A stretch of 64,000 bases of DNA from Rostratula benghalensis. Its lineage: Eukaryota; Chordata; Aves; Charadriiformes; Rostratulidae. This document shows, one piece after another, positions 23,501 through 38,500 of the stretch. The stretch's first letter is position 1. Every line of letters starts with the position of its first letter. A program made the position numbers and the translations under genes. The stretch spans positions 62,001 through 126,000 of the forward strand of contig VXAI01000384.1 in the NCBI GenBank assembly GCA_013399305.1. Direction: 5' to 3'. The notes beneath the pieces are model-generated. The model was not told the origin of the DNA and did not search any database. It was given only the letters and a program-made list of their open reading frames with translations.

Positions 23501-26500
23501 GAAACATTCAAATTTTAGGACTGAATTTAAGCCTTTTAAATTAAGTGTTTTTAAAGTTTTTGATGTTATCCAGTAAAGTTTTATACCACATGATCTAGTG
23601 GGTTAAATATGGTTTAGAACTCAGAAGACCCTAAAGTTTTATTTCTCATCTCTGCTGCTAATTAGCCAAATCTACTTAGTTCTAAATGTTTTATAAGCAC
23701 TACACCTAAGAATTTTACAAGACTGACTTTACAAATAATTTGCATCATAACTGCTAAAAAAACCCCCAAACAAAAAATGTTGCTGTTTTTTTATATTCAT
23801 TACTTTTTCAAAGTGAACAAATATAAAAGCGTAGGCAAATTTAATTTATTATTTGAGTTACAGTCAGATCCGGGATGCCAGTAACACATTTAAACTTACT
23901 GCATTGGGTATTGTCTACACATTTAAAGAGGCATCCCTTCTCCAAAGGGTTCATCAGTGAAGCTGCATCTTCCAGTTTGATGCAGATAAACACAGCTGCA
24001 AGTTCACATAGAAGTCCCCAGACCTCATGGTATAAGTGTTTACTCATCGACTGCAGGAACTGAAGAGACTTTACTTGAAAACCTTACAAATACTCCTTTC
24101 TTTGTGCAAACTTAATGTAATTTTAAAAAGTCTTTAAAAAGCAGTTAACTTGAACTCAGTTTTAACTCAAAAGTAAATGTGGTCCAAAGTAATTTTTTTA
24201 GACTACTGTTAAATAAAATTATGGAAAGTGCATCTATGTGGGAAATGTTTCTTAAAACAAGACAACTTCAAAAATGGCAAAAACTTAAGACATTCGTTTT
24301 AAACTTTATCATTGTATATTGATCTCCTTTTGATCTTTCAGTGTAGCACGCTTAAGTGGATCACAAGGGTATCTTTCCTCAAAATACCATACAGTGCTCT
24401 TGGTTAAGTACATTTCCTAGAGCCTGGCAAAGCAAACTCCTATAATATGCATGAGGCGACCATAACTGGCAAATAACAAGTATCTCAGTATTTCTTGGTC
24501 TTTGTGTTTCACCCAACCAATTTTTCATTCTTCTCTTCAGCAGAAACATATGGAAAAAGCACAAGGTGTCCCTGGATAACATTTGTCTGTCTACTAGCAG
24601 CTTTTTGGCTGAGAGAAAGGAACCAAGCTGAGTTGATAGACTGGGATTTGTCTCCATTTCCATTTATACACATCTGCTAACTTTTAGGTTTCTCTCCAGC
24701 ACGATGAGAGAAGCAGCACCAAAAAAAAAACACAAACCCAAACAAAAAACCCCAAGTGCACAAACCAGACTTAGTGCTATAGTTTAATAACACATACCTT
24801 TAGCAATAATTGATATTTGGTTATTCTTTGAACGGGTTTCAGCAAATACGAGTCCAAACTGAGCTTGTGATCAAGTTTTCTTTGACATTCCTGTAATCAG
24901 TATTGGATTTTGTCAGTACACTTAATCAGTATTTCTGTTATGCAATCTTGACATAAATGATGAAGTTTAGAAGAAAATAGCCAAATCAAACAACCTCCCC
25001 CCTCGAGCATGACTCTCGAGCATGCATACCTGAAAGAATACAGAATCTGAAAACTGCCTCCATAGACTTTCAGATCGAGGTTTATTTTGACAGTATTTTT
25101 CATAAATCTGGAAATCTTCCATCTGAAATTGCAGAGACAAGCACAAAGTTAATAAGTTCATAAGATTTATTTTTTCATAGTCAATAAGGCTAAGAAGAAG
25201 CCAAAAACCACAACAAAAATGCAACACCTTGAGGAATCTCAAGCAAGAACCAATTATTCAAAATAAAATATTTTGTAATGGCTAGTAATATTTTACTTGG
25301 AACATGAGTCCCTCTGTGCATTTTTTTTTTTTTTTTTTTAACAATCTTTCCCTTTTATCTTTATATGTTTTATCAATGTATTTTTCACTGGGAATTGCAC
25401 CAAGGTAGACCAAGCAGTTTGCTGCTCCTTGTGACTTCAGCAACTAGATAGCATGACTTCAGCAACTGCTGAAAGCAAAAGGAGGCAAGACTGTTGAAAA
25501 CGTCATAATAACTATAGATATAAAGACTAGGTGGGAAATCAGCAAGCACAGAAGTATCTCTGTCTCTCAGTTTTAGAAAACAGCATCTCCATGAATGGAG
25601 CCAGTAAATAGGAGGGGGAGGCATGCCTCCTCCCAGGAGTTTTAGAGCATCAATAGGTAGCAAGAACAGAAGATTGATTTCCACAAACAGATTCTTATTT
25701 AGCCTTTGGCATACTAGGGATAAGACTCATCGTTTAATAAATGCCCTATTAAAAACTTTAATTCAGTCATAGCTTTCTATTTTCATACTAAAAATATTCT
25801 GGATTTACTCTGTTGAGGTGTACTCTTTAAAGAAAAGAACAATAAAAACAGATCCAGTAAAAGAGATCTAACTTAGTAAACCAATCATTCATTGTGATGT
25901 GAAACTATTCATGTTTTCCTAACTGCCACTTTAATAAAGCAGTTTTCTTTCAACAAGGTGGTAGCTCTTTCTAGCAAAATTAATTACCCCACACAGTAGA
26001 AAATATCTCCAACTCTCAATTAACATCTACATTCTCACCCTGTTACCTGTTCAAGGCAAATGAAGGGGATGGGGTGGTAATTGTTAAATGAAAATCATTC
26101 TCATATGTTACAGTCTTAGAGGGGGTTATAAATGAAATCCCAGGAAAAGGCAGCACATACCTGATCCAGAAAGCACCGTCCTACCAGTTCTGGGTATTCT
26201 ACATATTTTTCTAGCTCTCTCAAGAATATTCTACAAGGAAGAAGATTTTCATAGTGCACATGTTAAAATGTTCACATTCATGCAATTTGTTTTCTAAACT
26301 TTTGGAAACAGTTCTGTACTGTAAAACTAAACAAAATTTTTGTAAAACATATACTTAAAGAAAGGACAGCAAATTAAAATATATAAAAATTCTGACCAAT
26401 TTTTTTATCTTACTGTTGCCAAAACTGAAATCAAATATAAGATTGGGGAGGGGAGGGAAATTTTTTCCCTGCTTTATGTATTTGGCAGCAGGATTTGTAC

Positions 26501-29500
26501 AGTTTTAAGTGTTTGGGTTTTTCTTCCAAATACTACCAAACACCACAAAGCAAACAAAAGAATTAAACCCTGTCCCCCTCCCCCCCTAAAAAAAAGTCCA
26601 ACCCCCAAAAAAAATGATCTGCAGCAGAACTTCCAGCCTAGTTTTGTCTGAATAAGAAACAACTATTTAGTAAGTATTTTCAAGAGAAATTGAGCATCGC
26701 TTTTCTACCAATTTCAGTGTTACCCTGTGAAGAAATAATTCTCTAGGAGCAATAATTCAAGCTTCAGAGAGAAGTCACTCAAGTATAAAATTAACCAGCT
26801 TCACCCACTTGTAAGATTGAGGAGCTTGTGGTTTAGAATAATACTTTCCATAGCAAATTTCATTAAAAAATAGAAGAAACCCAAACAAATCTTGTTTTAA
26901 TTAGCTTGTAAGCAGATTCCAATACCTTTCTTCAGGAAGACACGATGCAAAATTTTACCTGCCTACTGCAAACATTTGAATAAAGTTTCACCTAGATTGC
27001 TCATCTTTATGCTTTTCCTCTTCTACACAATATGAATTTTGACATGCCAGGTAGCCAAGTGGGGCTCAGTAAGGATCTTTTTGCAATTTAAATCAGATTA
27101 AAAGAAAGAGTAAAGAAGCCCCTCCAAATGATACTTTCTGATCTGAATGCAAATCCTCACCTGTTGTGAAAGTGATAAATTTCCTCCATGTTCCCAAACA
27201 AGATATCCTTCTTATTTTGGAGTTCTGGTGAAATGAGATGGGCCATTAAGGGGTTGTCCATCTCTGCAGCATAACCCTGCAACACAGAAGAGGGGCACAC
27301 AGATTATCTCTCTTTACTTTCAGCACTTCTCTCTTTCTATCAAGGCAGTCTGCCTGCAGGTTGACAGACAGTAAAAAAGAGCTCGGTATTAATTATGCAA
27401 AAAAGGTATAAAGAAGTATATAAATCCTGTCTGTCCATCAGTTCAGTAAGACACACCTATGGTCTTTAGAAAGACACTTGAAAGATTACTGGAATTCAAG
27501 CAAGGATGAAACAGTTTGCAATAATTTCCACTAAGCAAAAGCTATGCGTTTCATACTGTTTAAAATTATAGTCCATACTTTTTCTGTTACGACTTTACAC
27601 ATCTGAGTTTAAAGTCACAATTCCAGTGCACTCACAAACCTGCACACTCGTCTTAGCTATCAGTGTGAGGGAACAATCTTACAGCAGTTATTTCTGCAGG
27701 TAACAGAAACCATTAAGCTGAAAGTTCTATCTTTAAGAAGCTGTTGTCATTAGCTTTGGTAACAAATGTTCTAACTTTAGATTCTGACATCTTCCATTTG
27801 TCACATAAGGCTACATTATCTTGCCTATTTATCTGGAACAGGTAAGGAAAAAAGAGCACACATGTGGCTTTAGTGCAGGACTATCCTCCTCTGATCCTAA
27901 GAAAATGCAGAGTCTGAAAGTGGGGGTGGAAGGAAGTGGCACAGCCTTAAAAAATAAAAATAATTTATATAAAATGGAGTTAAAAAAAACACACTGGGAA
28001 AAAAGGATTGCATCCACCATGGAGTTTAGATGCAGTGAAGTGATGCACAAAGAGAAAAATTAAATTCCATTTGAAGTAAAGGTGATACTGTACATAGCAA
28101 CAAAGCCAGCCTTGGCATAAAGAAATGGTACCTCACCCAGTTGGGGTGAAAATAAACCTGACGTAGGCTCAGGGCTTTGGAATTCTGAAAGAACAAAAGC
28201 ATGAAATCCACACATAGTTAAAAGGCTTTTGACAATTTTTGGGTTTGTAGGGTTTTTATTTTCCCGTTTGCTTGGGTTGTGTGGGGTGGTGGGTATTTTT
28301 GGTGGTTTTTTTTCCTCCCCCTCTCCTCCCCCCCCCATTTCAGGCTGATGCAGCACCCCTTCATGTTTTACTACCTATGCAGTACTTGTTTTAAGAGAGG
28401 GAAAGACACTCCGTGCAGTCACATGGATCATTTAACCTTACTTTAAGAATACATCGGCCTTTTCTTAGTTTTACATTTGAAAGCTGTTACAAAAAAACAT
28501 CAAAGTAAATGGAAAAGGATTTGAATCTGATACCTAAAAAATAGACTAGACCATTATTTTTTCCCCAATAAAAATTACTGGATTTCACATAATAAAGTGG
28601 GATGACTATGGTTATTAATGAAATGAAAACTATCAAGCTCAGGTAAAGGCAGCTATAGCAGTTTCCCAATAATCAATCTTGGGCACTGCCTTGTTTTTCC
28701 TTCTGTTGGAATCTGGCAGAGAGAAAACGCAATTAGATACGCTATCATAAAAGGAGACATTGCCCATCCAAAGGATTATCAAGTTTTTTTGCAGGAAAAA
28801 TGGGAAGACTAATAGAATAGTAGAAACAAAAGAATTGGGAGAATAGCCAGAACCATGGATTAATAACTAGAATTACTCAAAAGCTAGAAGACTGCCGTTG
28901 AACCATAGGTCAGCAAGGATCTGATCCAGATTTACTGTTGGCAGTCCCAATCACCCAAGTTCAAGAGATGAATCCCAAACCGCAAGGAGGCACAGAGAAG
29001 TGTGCCTGGCACAATCAGAGGACTGGACAGTCTATCACGTTGGCAGAAAAAGAAGACAGCTTGGCCTAGCAAGACAAAGGTTACACCATACTCTATCCAA
29101 AACAAGAGTAATACCAGAGGAACAGAGCATACTGCAACAACTCTCTAGTAGCAGCAGTAAGGATCAAAAATCCTCCAAGTGCTGATTTTATGAACAGAAC
29201 AGTACAGATAGCACTGCATACAGAAGCAGAGAATAGAGTGATCCTTAAGGTCCACTCCAGACCCACCTTGCTTTAACCACACAATTGATGCAACCATCCT
29301 ACTGTCAACAACGCTTCCTAGCACTTGGACTGGATAGAAATGCCGAGGGAAGCTGAGCACAAACCAGGCAAAAAAGCAAGACCAGAGTTCAAAACCCTCA
29401 CACTGTACTCTTACTTGAAGGTATATACTTAGAAATTATCACTCCAGACCATATCCATAACCTCAGACTACTCCTATTTAGGAGCTTAACATTATTGTCA

Positions 29501-32500
29501 TGGACACCAAAGAGTACCCACTTGACTCAATTCCAATTCATCCTGTGAAATACTTCAGCCTCTATTCTCTGCAACTTGATCATCTCCTACAGTCAAATTC
29601 GACACATCCATGTCTGTAAACTTGACAAACTTGGGGAACAACACAGAATACCACAACGCACTTCTACAAGCAACTCAGCAGTACTGCATTTTTGTCTCCA
29701 AAGCTGTGGAGCAAAGGGAAAAACCTTTGTTTCCTTTACAATTTTGAATGAAAATATTATTACAAGGCTCTCTGCTGCCACAGTTGTACCCAAGACATCT
29801 CGAAGATTACTTAAAGATATGCAAAGAGGGATGCAAGAAACAAATTTTATCCTCTGACAGAAGAGTCTCTCAATGCAGATTCACATTCCTGTGTGACACA
29901 CGAACTTGCTGGAGTTGACTCAAGACTCTGGAATAAACAGGAATTAATGATTATTACAAATCTCACTATGTTCCATGTAAATAGTTAGGTATATCTTATT
30001 TTCTGCCCAATTTGTGGTTTCTAATACAAAATCCTAATTCCACGAATATGTCTAGAAAAATATTGCATGTTCCTGCCTCTGTGAAAATATGAGAAAGGAG
30101 ATGTAATGGTCACAATGCTTGACAGGACAAGCAGAGGCATTACAGCAATAAGAAAAGCATAAAAGAATACATGAAATGAAAGACAAAGAGATTCATTAAC
30201 AGCTGCAGTGAAATTTAATCTTTACCTCAAGTACACAGAGAAGTTCTTCCACATATGCTCGTTCAGTCTCTATAAGTTCATTAATTACATGCCTGTAGAC
30301 AAAGAATGACAATTTAAGGTAGACATATTTTCTTATGCAAAGTAATGAGGCAATGTCAACTTTTGTCTGTGCTTCTACTTTAGTTCAGACAACAAAAGAG
30401 CAGTTTCCAGGTAATGGAAAATGTAATGTTTCAGATATTCCTTTGGCAGGGGGATTGGACTAGATCTTTCAAGGTCCCTTCCAATCCCTAATATTCTGTG
30501 ATTCTGTGTGATTCTGTGATATTTCTGTCAGCAGTTTATATATCCTTATTGCCAAGTACACATTTTTAAAACTTTTGAAAATTTTTGAAAGTGTGTTTAA
30601 ACAGGAAAGAGTCAAATCTAGTATTTTAAGTGCTGTAGTAATTGAGATGAAGCAGTGAAAATTTTCATCATTGTACATACAAAGTCTGTGTTCACAAGTT
30701 ATATGGAAGCTGGAGTTAGAGCTGCACAGGATTGTCAAATACAGGCTTTAAAGTTACACCAGTCTTTTTAAATTAGAGGCATTTGGGGCACACTTTAAAT
30801 ATCACAACCGTGCTTTAAGTTTAATTTCCCTTATGGTCAAGGAAGCATGCTTCCCTGAACTCCCTCACCCCCTGATTTTGTACAATTAAACATGTGGTTG
30901 TAACAGTGAAAAGACATTAGAAGTACCCAGTTTACAGAGAGAAATGCAAGCTGTGCTATACACTTTGTAGGTGGTAGGTACCAAGTTATTTTTTGACTAT
31001 GTAATGCTTTTATGTAAGAAAGTGGGGGTTTGTAACATTTACCAAAACAGGGACTGAAATGTGTCAATTAAAAGACAGTCTTCTGAAGAATGGAGAGCAA
31101 AACTTCCAATAGATTTACAGGAGGCTTATTACTCAAAACTATGTAATCTCCGAAATGAAAATATGCAGTTATTTTGCCATAGCATTACCTTGCTGCAACA
31201 AAGCTAGAATCTGGTACTATATTAACTATAAATAATGCTGCAGACAGACTGAAATATCTCCCCCTGTGTACAGAGCACAGCCAATGTATTTCAACTAGCA
31301 CCGAGGCTTCATTCGGAGAGCCATATCCTTGTCTTATAAAATCCTTAGCCAAACTCAGCCTTCCTGGAACCAAATCAGAGAAAGAGCATTTTCTGTTTAT
31401 CAAAATATACTTACTGCCGTAACACAGCTAGATTTTCTTCATCATCCATTGTAGATCCTCCTCTGCTTTGATGGAGTTCAGTCATTTCACTCTAAAGAAT
31501 GAAACAACAAGAAAAAAATCATCACAGCATCACAGATGGGGGAAAAAAAGCACTTTAAATATGGAGCTTTGCACTCAGCTCTACTTGCATGCTTTTTCAC
31601 AGGAAAGGCTCCATTAAAACTGAAGTCAATTTACAAGAACACTGCAAAAATAATCCAAGTCAACCTGAAGGTCTTGAAGCACCCAAGAACGTTTACACAC
31701 AGGGAGTTCTCCACGAAGGGCCAGCTCAGAAAAGACCATGGTTTGAGGCCCCTTTCTGGGAAGACATCATCAGAGCATCAGCCTAATCTTGGAGGTAACA
31801 CTGGCCTTAGTTTGTATTCCAAGCTAAAAATGAAGCTCTGTGCTAACTTTCTGGTAATGTCCAAACTTGGCACAGAAGTTCTCTTACAACTTCTAATGTA
31901 ATGGCTGACCTAATTACAACTTGCTGGAAAAAAAAATGAGAGGTGCTTTTTTCCAGTCTCACCTTGAGCCAAACTTTTTCTCCAACTGTCGTCCCTACTG
32001 GTCATGTGGTCCTGCCTTCCTCCTTGCATTGTCTCTTGCTGAACCTTCACTGAGTCGATTCAACTCTCAAACCCAGTGGGAAACTACTTGTTTCTGTTGC
32101 TGCTGTCAGGTTACTTTCCTTGCCGGAGGCGGGGCAGGAAGACCGTCCCCCACTTGGGAACGGCAACCCATTAGGTCAGGTGAAGCTGTCTTGGAGCCAA
32201 TGACAACTACCTCCTCACTTTCACTAGTTTTAAGAGTAGCCAATTACTACTGGCAAATAATAAATGTTTCCTGTTCATAGATTTTATATTTTGCTGCCCC
32301 TAACGTTTTTCCTAATATAGGCAACTATTTACTTTACCTTCCCTCATACTCAGGCCAGTGACAAAGCAGCCTCTATTTAAACCACATGACTCTTTCACCA
32401 GAGTTACCTCGATAGGGGCAATACCATCATTTTTTCAGTGGAATTGCTTCATTCTTCCTTCCTGAAGTTCCTGACTATTCCATTGCACTATGACTTTCTT

Positions 32501-35500
32501 AAGCAGTGCGTGCATGAAAAGCCTAAAGGAAAAACATTACCTTTCCTCTCCTGTAGTTCACCCTCCGAAGTGCACTGCTTTCTGAGTTGGATACGTATTC
32601 TCTTTGAAGACCTAGGCACATAAACCAGAATCAGACAGCAGTTAGAACTTGATCAGATCCGACACAAATCTAACAGATCTAACCACAAATTACAGCTTCT
32701 TTAAATTTCTCAGCACAGTGCAAAAGATTTAGTTAAAGGCTACTACAGTTACTTACCTGGTGAGGTACAAGGAGATTTTACAAAGGCTTCGGGTCTTGGT
32801 GCAACTGGCTGAACAGGACGTGTCTGCTTAGCTGCCAGTTTCTTCAGACTTACTTGTCTCTTTTGAAACATTTCTTCCATACTTTCTTGTTTCTGGAAAA
32901 CCTTTTGCACATGCTCCTACCATTGCCACAGAAATTAAAATAAATAACTAGGTAAAAATCCCTGTCAGAGACCTATCAACAAGCTACACTGCCATTTACA
33001 GCACGCTGATTTGAAATTGTGATTGTTTTTATACCTCGTATAGAAATATTATCCTAAACTCCACTCCTAACAAGGCATAATATACAGTCATTTAGTACAC
33101 AAAAATTGGAATGTCACTTCAGAAAACATTTTGTGTGCTTGGTATAGAAAAGACAATGGGGTTCAGGTTGCCATTTAAAAAAAATTAAAAAAAGAAATAG
33201 GGAAAGTTTTCTTGACAGTGTCTAATGGTTTTGTTACATGAAGTGACCAACCAAGAGGAAAAGGGACATATTCTCAAGTTCTAAAAAAAGAAAAAAAATT
33301 CACATGTATACTTGTTGATTTTTTTCTTTTTTTAAAAGCAATCCTGCTATCTGAGGAATTGAATTAGTTATTAATAGACTCTGAAGGCCTTGACGCTTAT
33401 CCAAAGGATATGACAGGACTAGTTTTCCTCAGGTAGGAGAAAGTGTTGGCTTTCCAGTTCCCAGGTATTAAGCTAAATAGTCTGAACTAAGAGTTATCAA
33501 TGGCATACAAGAGAGCAATTCTAAAATTAACAAATGGACATGTAGATACACATAAATGTCTTGTGGTACCTTTAGGTCCTCATTGAGGATGTGTGCATAA
33601 TCTCTGTAAATTTTACTCAATTCTTTGATTTTATTGCCTGCACCGGTGTCCAGGAATTTCTCAATCTCCTGCAATGCTGATTCTGCACCATCCTGAGACT
33701 GACACTTATCTACTGGCTGCGAAGCCAGCAGATAAATTCCTTCATCACACCACTTCATAGACTAAAAACAGAGAAAAGAACAGTTTCAGAATGCACCAAT
33801 GTCAGCATCAAATGCTAAAAGGTCTACAATTCATACATCTACTTACAGTGGCTTCAGCTGCTTAAGTAGAAAACTTCCAGCACACCTAAACATTTTTACC
33901 TGCTGTTATGACAACTGGTTGACTGAGGTTTTAGCAAACAAGATGGGAAACAGACTTGTTTCATACAAAATTTACCTTTTCTAGTAAGTCATGCAGTTCT
34001 AGAGATTTGTTAAGAAGATTCCTTCTCCTTTCTGTCTCAGTCGCAAAGGCATCACAGAGATGATGTAGTTCACTGCATTTTGGAATAATGGAGTCCACAG
34101 CATAATGATTGCTTTGAATGAAAGCATCACCCTCTGAGGCTAGCATTCTGGCTTTTGCTATAGTTTCCTAAGGAAGCAAGCATTGATTTAGGTACATCTT
34201 TCCTTGGATCAACATAAATTAAAAACATTTAAAATTATATTGTTTGCTTTTATGTGGTTAAATACACATGCTGATATAGAATTCATACTTAGTTAACACC
34301 TGCCTTGCTTGGTAAATCAAAGTGATTTCCCATCTTCCCAGACCCCCAGGAATTTTTATGCCTTCTCCTTTATTGTATCAGAGTACTTCAGAAACATTAA
34401 TGAGATTAATCATACAGCCTCTGTGAGGGAACCACAATTAGTCCTTCTGTGCCTCAGTTATTCAGTGGCACGTTTATGTGCCTATGTATGCATTTGGAGT
34501 AGAGCAGCAATCCAAACCCAAATCTGAACCCACCTCAGTCTCAAGAGAAATGACCTCACCTACGGAGCTATGTATTTTATTGTGAAGCACAGATCATAAG
34601 GTTTTATTTCCACATTGTTCAGAGTGTATGTTTCTGTTGGTCATCTTTTAACATATTGTACATTCAATGCACAGCCTTCTCATTACTGAGATTTAACAAA
34701 ATAAGAATGGAAGTGGACCCATGATCACCAGGTGCAGAATTTACCTATGTAGACACTTCATGCAATTCTTCCATGAACTAATCACACTGCAATAGTGAGT
34801 GGCTACTCCGCTCTTTATTGAGGGATGTTGGAGCTGTTATAAGCTTAAGCTCTGCTCATAAGATACACTCAATAACCCATACATACTGTTCCCCTCCACA
34901 TATGCATTGCCATACTAGACATTAAGGGGACTTGCAGAGTTCTTACACATGATTTTTCTTCAAAGTTGGCAAGGTCTTTCAAAATGTGCTCCACATGTGA
35001 ACAGCTGTTTCCCACATCTGTGAAAGCAGACAGTCTCTCAGACACAATATCCAAAGCTGCTTTGACCTGAAATGAAACACAGCTATCAATTAAGTTGATT
35101 CCACATCTCTGGAGACCTATCAGTTAAACAGCTGATAGCCACTATTTCCAGTCAGGTGACTCACATTACGGGGTTACTGGGCCACAGAGACAAATCACAT
35201 TTTTGTCAGCTTACCTTTACCCCCAAGTCATAGTGAAAACAAGTACAAAGAAAAGGGAGTGAAGTAATCCTGTTTCCTGGTACTGGGGGGAAAAATGCAG
35301 TAAAACTAGCGCTCAGGAAACATTTATGGTCTTGCTTTTACCAGATGACAATAATACAAAGCAACTTCAACATAAATAGCAAAACATGAGAGATGTCCAC
35401 ACTCCAACAACTGGTTGAGACACAGACATACAGAGAAAGAGACATACACTTGTAAGAGGGTTTCTGAGCACTGCTCTGATGAAGACATGGGGGCTGAGCT

Positions 35501-38500
35501 CTGAGATCAGCAACACCAGTGTAAAGTGACTGTAGGTGCCATCAAGCATATGGGAGAAACTAACATGAGATCAGAAACTGGCTGTAAAAATTTTAGTTGA
35601 GCCTCCACCCAGTTTCTAACAGTGTGGTTGCAACTTCCCACCCACAGTGTTGGAGACTGTTTTATAACACTTCAGCCAGAAAGTTTAGGTAAGTCTTGGT
35701 TCCATAAAAGGGCTCATTGGCAAGATGAAAGGTTTGCAGCCAGCATATTATGCTTCTGTGGTGGAGAACAGGTTTCAAAGGAGTTTTTGAAAGCTTATAC
35801 ACTGCTGGGCCCATGGAAAAAAAAATATCATAAGACTGCAGAAGAGAAGCTATTATGTCTCTATAGAGGAGTATTTAAGGGAGTAAAGATAGCAGAATGT
35901 CAAGTAAGGACACATACAAGAATAAGGTTGGAAAAAGCTTTCAAGAAACTGCACAAGACCTGCAAAAACAAGAGGGAGAAGTATTTTCTTCTGAATCATT
36001 TCTATATTACCAAATATTGACTGCCACCAAGAAGTTCTCACCTCTCTAAAATTCTGTTCAAAATTCCGAAGGTGCAGACACTGCTCAAGTTTTTGCTGAT
36101 GCTTAATCCAAAACTCGTCAAAGGCGGTCTCTGTTTCATGTAATTGAGCCAGAAGCCTTTTTTAAAAACAAAACAAAACAAAAACCAGCAAAGAGATACT
36201 GTAAGAATGATGGGTGCAACCTTCAAGGGACAATACAATCTTCCGCAGTAAACAAAAAACCTCCCCAAAGCAACATTTTCCAGAAAAAATAAACTGGATA
36301 CAGGAAACTTTGAGTATCCCACAGAATTGTTTCCTAGAATAACATTGATATAAAACAAACCCAACACAAACATTAAATTCTGAAAATTTGGCAAGTGCAG
36401 TTTTGAAGCTAGCTGCTGCACATACTATTTCTCAGCTCTGGACTGGTAACATGGGGCTAGCAAACGTAAATAAAACATGCAAATGTGTGTGAGCTAGGAC
36501 CTGGAGGAACCCAAGCTTTGGGCTATAGGGAAAAATGAAGGCACAAAATCATACCACTGTGACCAGCCAGCTGCCCTTACATTTAATTCCTTGGAGCAAG
36601 ACTCATCATAAACCTCAAGGGTCATTGTTCCTCCTCTTCTGAGCAGAGTTACTACTTAAATATCACAGGCAAGTGTACAGCAGTACTGTGATGAAAAGAA
36701 TCTTCTTCAATTATAATTGTGGCCAATGCCTTAAGACTTTTACTCTTCAATTTATCTTCTGATATTACATTTGACAATATGGTATCTTCTGGACTCTGAT
36801 TTTTACAATGTGCTCTGCTGTACTTCAGCTACATCCAAGGAATGCCATACATCTGAATTTTACTGAATTTTTTGCTTTAATAGGACAAAAACAAACCCTG
36901 GATTTACAAGTTAAAACTGATTAGAAACAAAGGTGGACACACACATACAGAGTTTATTCCAATATCTGTCAGATATTGTATTAAGTGGGAACATTTTGGA
37001 TAAATTAGCAATCTCCACCCCAACTGTCCTTTGGAGAGCTGATAGCAACAGCAACCAAGAAAATTGACTTCTGCCAAGCCTTGTGGATTGCAATGGACAG
37101 TTATTTGGAAAGAGAAGTCAGGCTGAGTATAACAGAAACATGGAATGACAGACAAAAAAAGAATGCAGAATACTGCCTAGGGGAAATGAGCTATGCTTTC
37201 ATAGCTTTGTGCAAATTTACATCTGTGCTATGGTGATATAATTTCTACAAAACTGGCAGCAATTAAAGGGGGAGGGGGTAGGGAACAAAGGAAAACATCT
37301 ATTACTTATATGCTCAAAGGAAGCATATAGGAAGCTTGTGCATAGATACTTCAAGAGTTGTGTACTCCCTAGTAGCCCTTTAAAGGCTACTAACAGCAAC
37401 GATAAGATATCAGCAATGTTAGAAGCTCCTTCAGGCACATTTAAACAAAAAGAAGCCTCTCACTTTGATTCAAAAGGACTTAATAAAAGTGGACAAATCT
37501 ACTGAAATAAAGGGATGTATCAACACTGTCTTCCCATCCTGCTTTCCCTACAGCAATGAAATTTCCTCAGATTGCAAAGCACCAATATTCTTTAAAATTT
37601 AAGGAAAAGCTGCCCAATTATGTAGTCTAAATCTGACAGCAAGGGAGAAAGAACAGCATTACTTTTTTGGTACTGGAACTCAAACCACATTCCCTATTTC
37701 CTCACATCCAGGTGACCCAGTAATGGACATCAGGGAGTTACTTTTTCCTAAGCATGCATATGGAATTAAGTAAAAGAGCTGGGGAGAGGTCAAAAAACAC
37801 CCCGAAAAGCGACATGTTTGGTATTTCTCTCCTCTCACCTTTCTACCGTTGTTTGATTGTCTAGCTGATCTTGATTCAGTTTGTATTCAGGATTCTCAGT
37901 AACTGGTTTTGTAATACTTCCAAGGATATCATCCCCCTGCTCTACTGCTAACCTGATATCCTCCTACAAAACAAAACAAAAACCACAGACACTGAAGTTG
38001 TCTGTTGTTGGTTTTGTTTTAAGCAGACTTTATAAGGCGGCAAACTGGAACAATGATTTTGTTTTAATAGCAATTGAACAAGCATGGCTTGATTAAAAGA
38101 GGTGTTTGACAACAAATACACACAGTATATGCTAAATGACAGCTTTTTCTACATTTACCATCGTAAGATCCCAGTGTAACTGAGTTGAAATTTCATGAAA
38201 AATTGCCTTCTAGCCTTCAGGTACAAACACCTCAAAAGTTTTAGAGGTACAGTTTTGAAACTCCCCAATAGTTTTCATTTAAGCCAATTTGAAAGAACAT
38301 TTACCCATTATTCAAAAGGGTCACATATTTTCATATGCATGCAAATACAATTAAATTTCTCATTGCAAACAAAACAACAAATTAAATACACCACTGCTTA
38401 TAATTTCTATTTCCACATCCAAATCACAATGCATTTGTACATAAGTAAAATTAGCCACAAGAAATGTAATTTTTGAATGCAAAAAGGATTTTTAACATTA

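Noticed and set aside
35622..36020. 132-codon plus-strand frame in an MCF2L intron
   Set aside because: It runs antisense into the intron start near exon 6, has no recognisable motif and no promoter or splice support.
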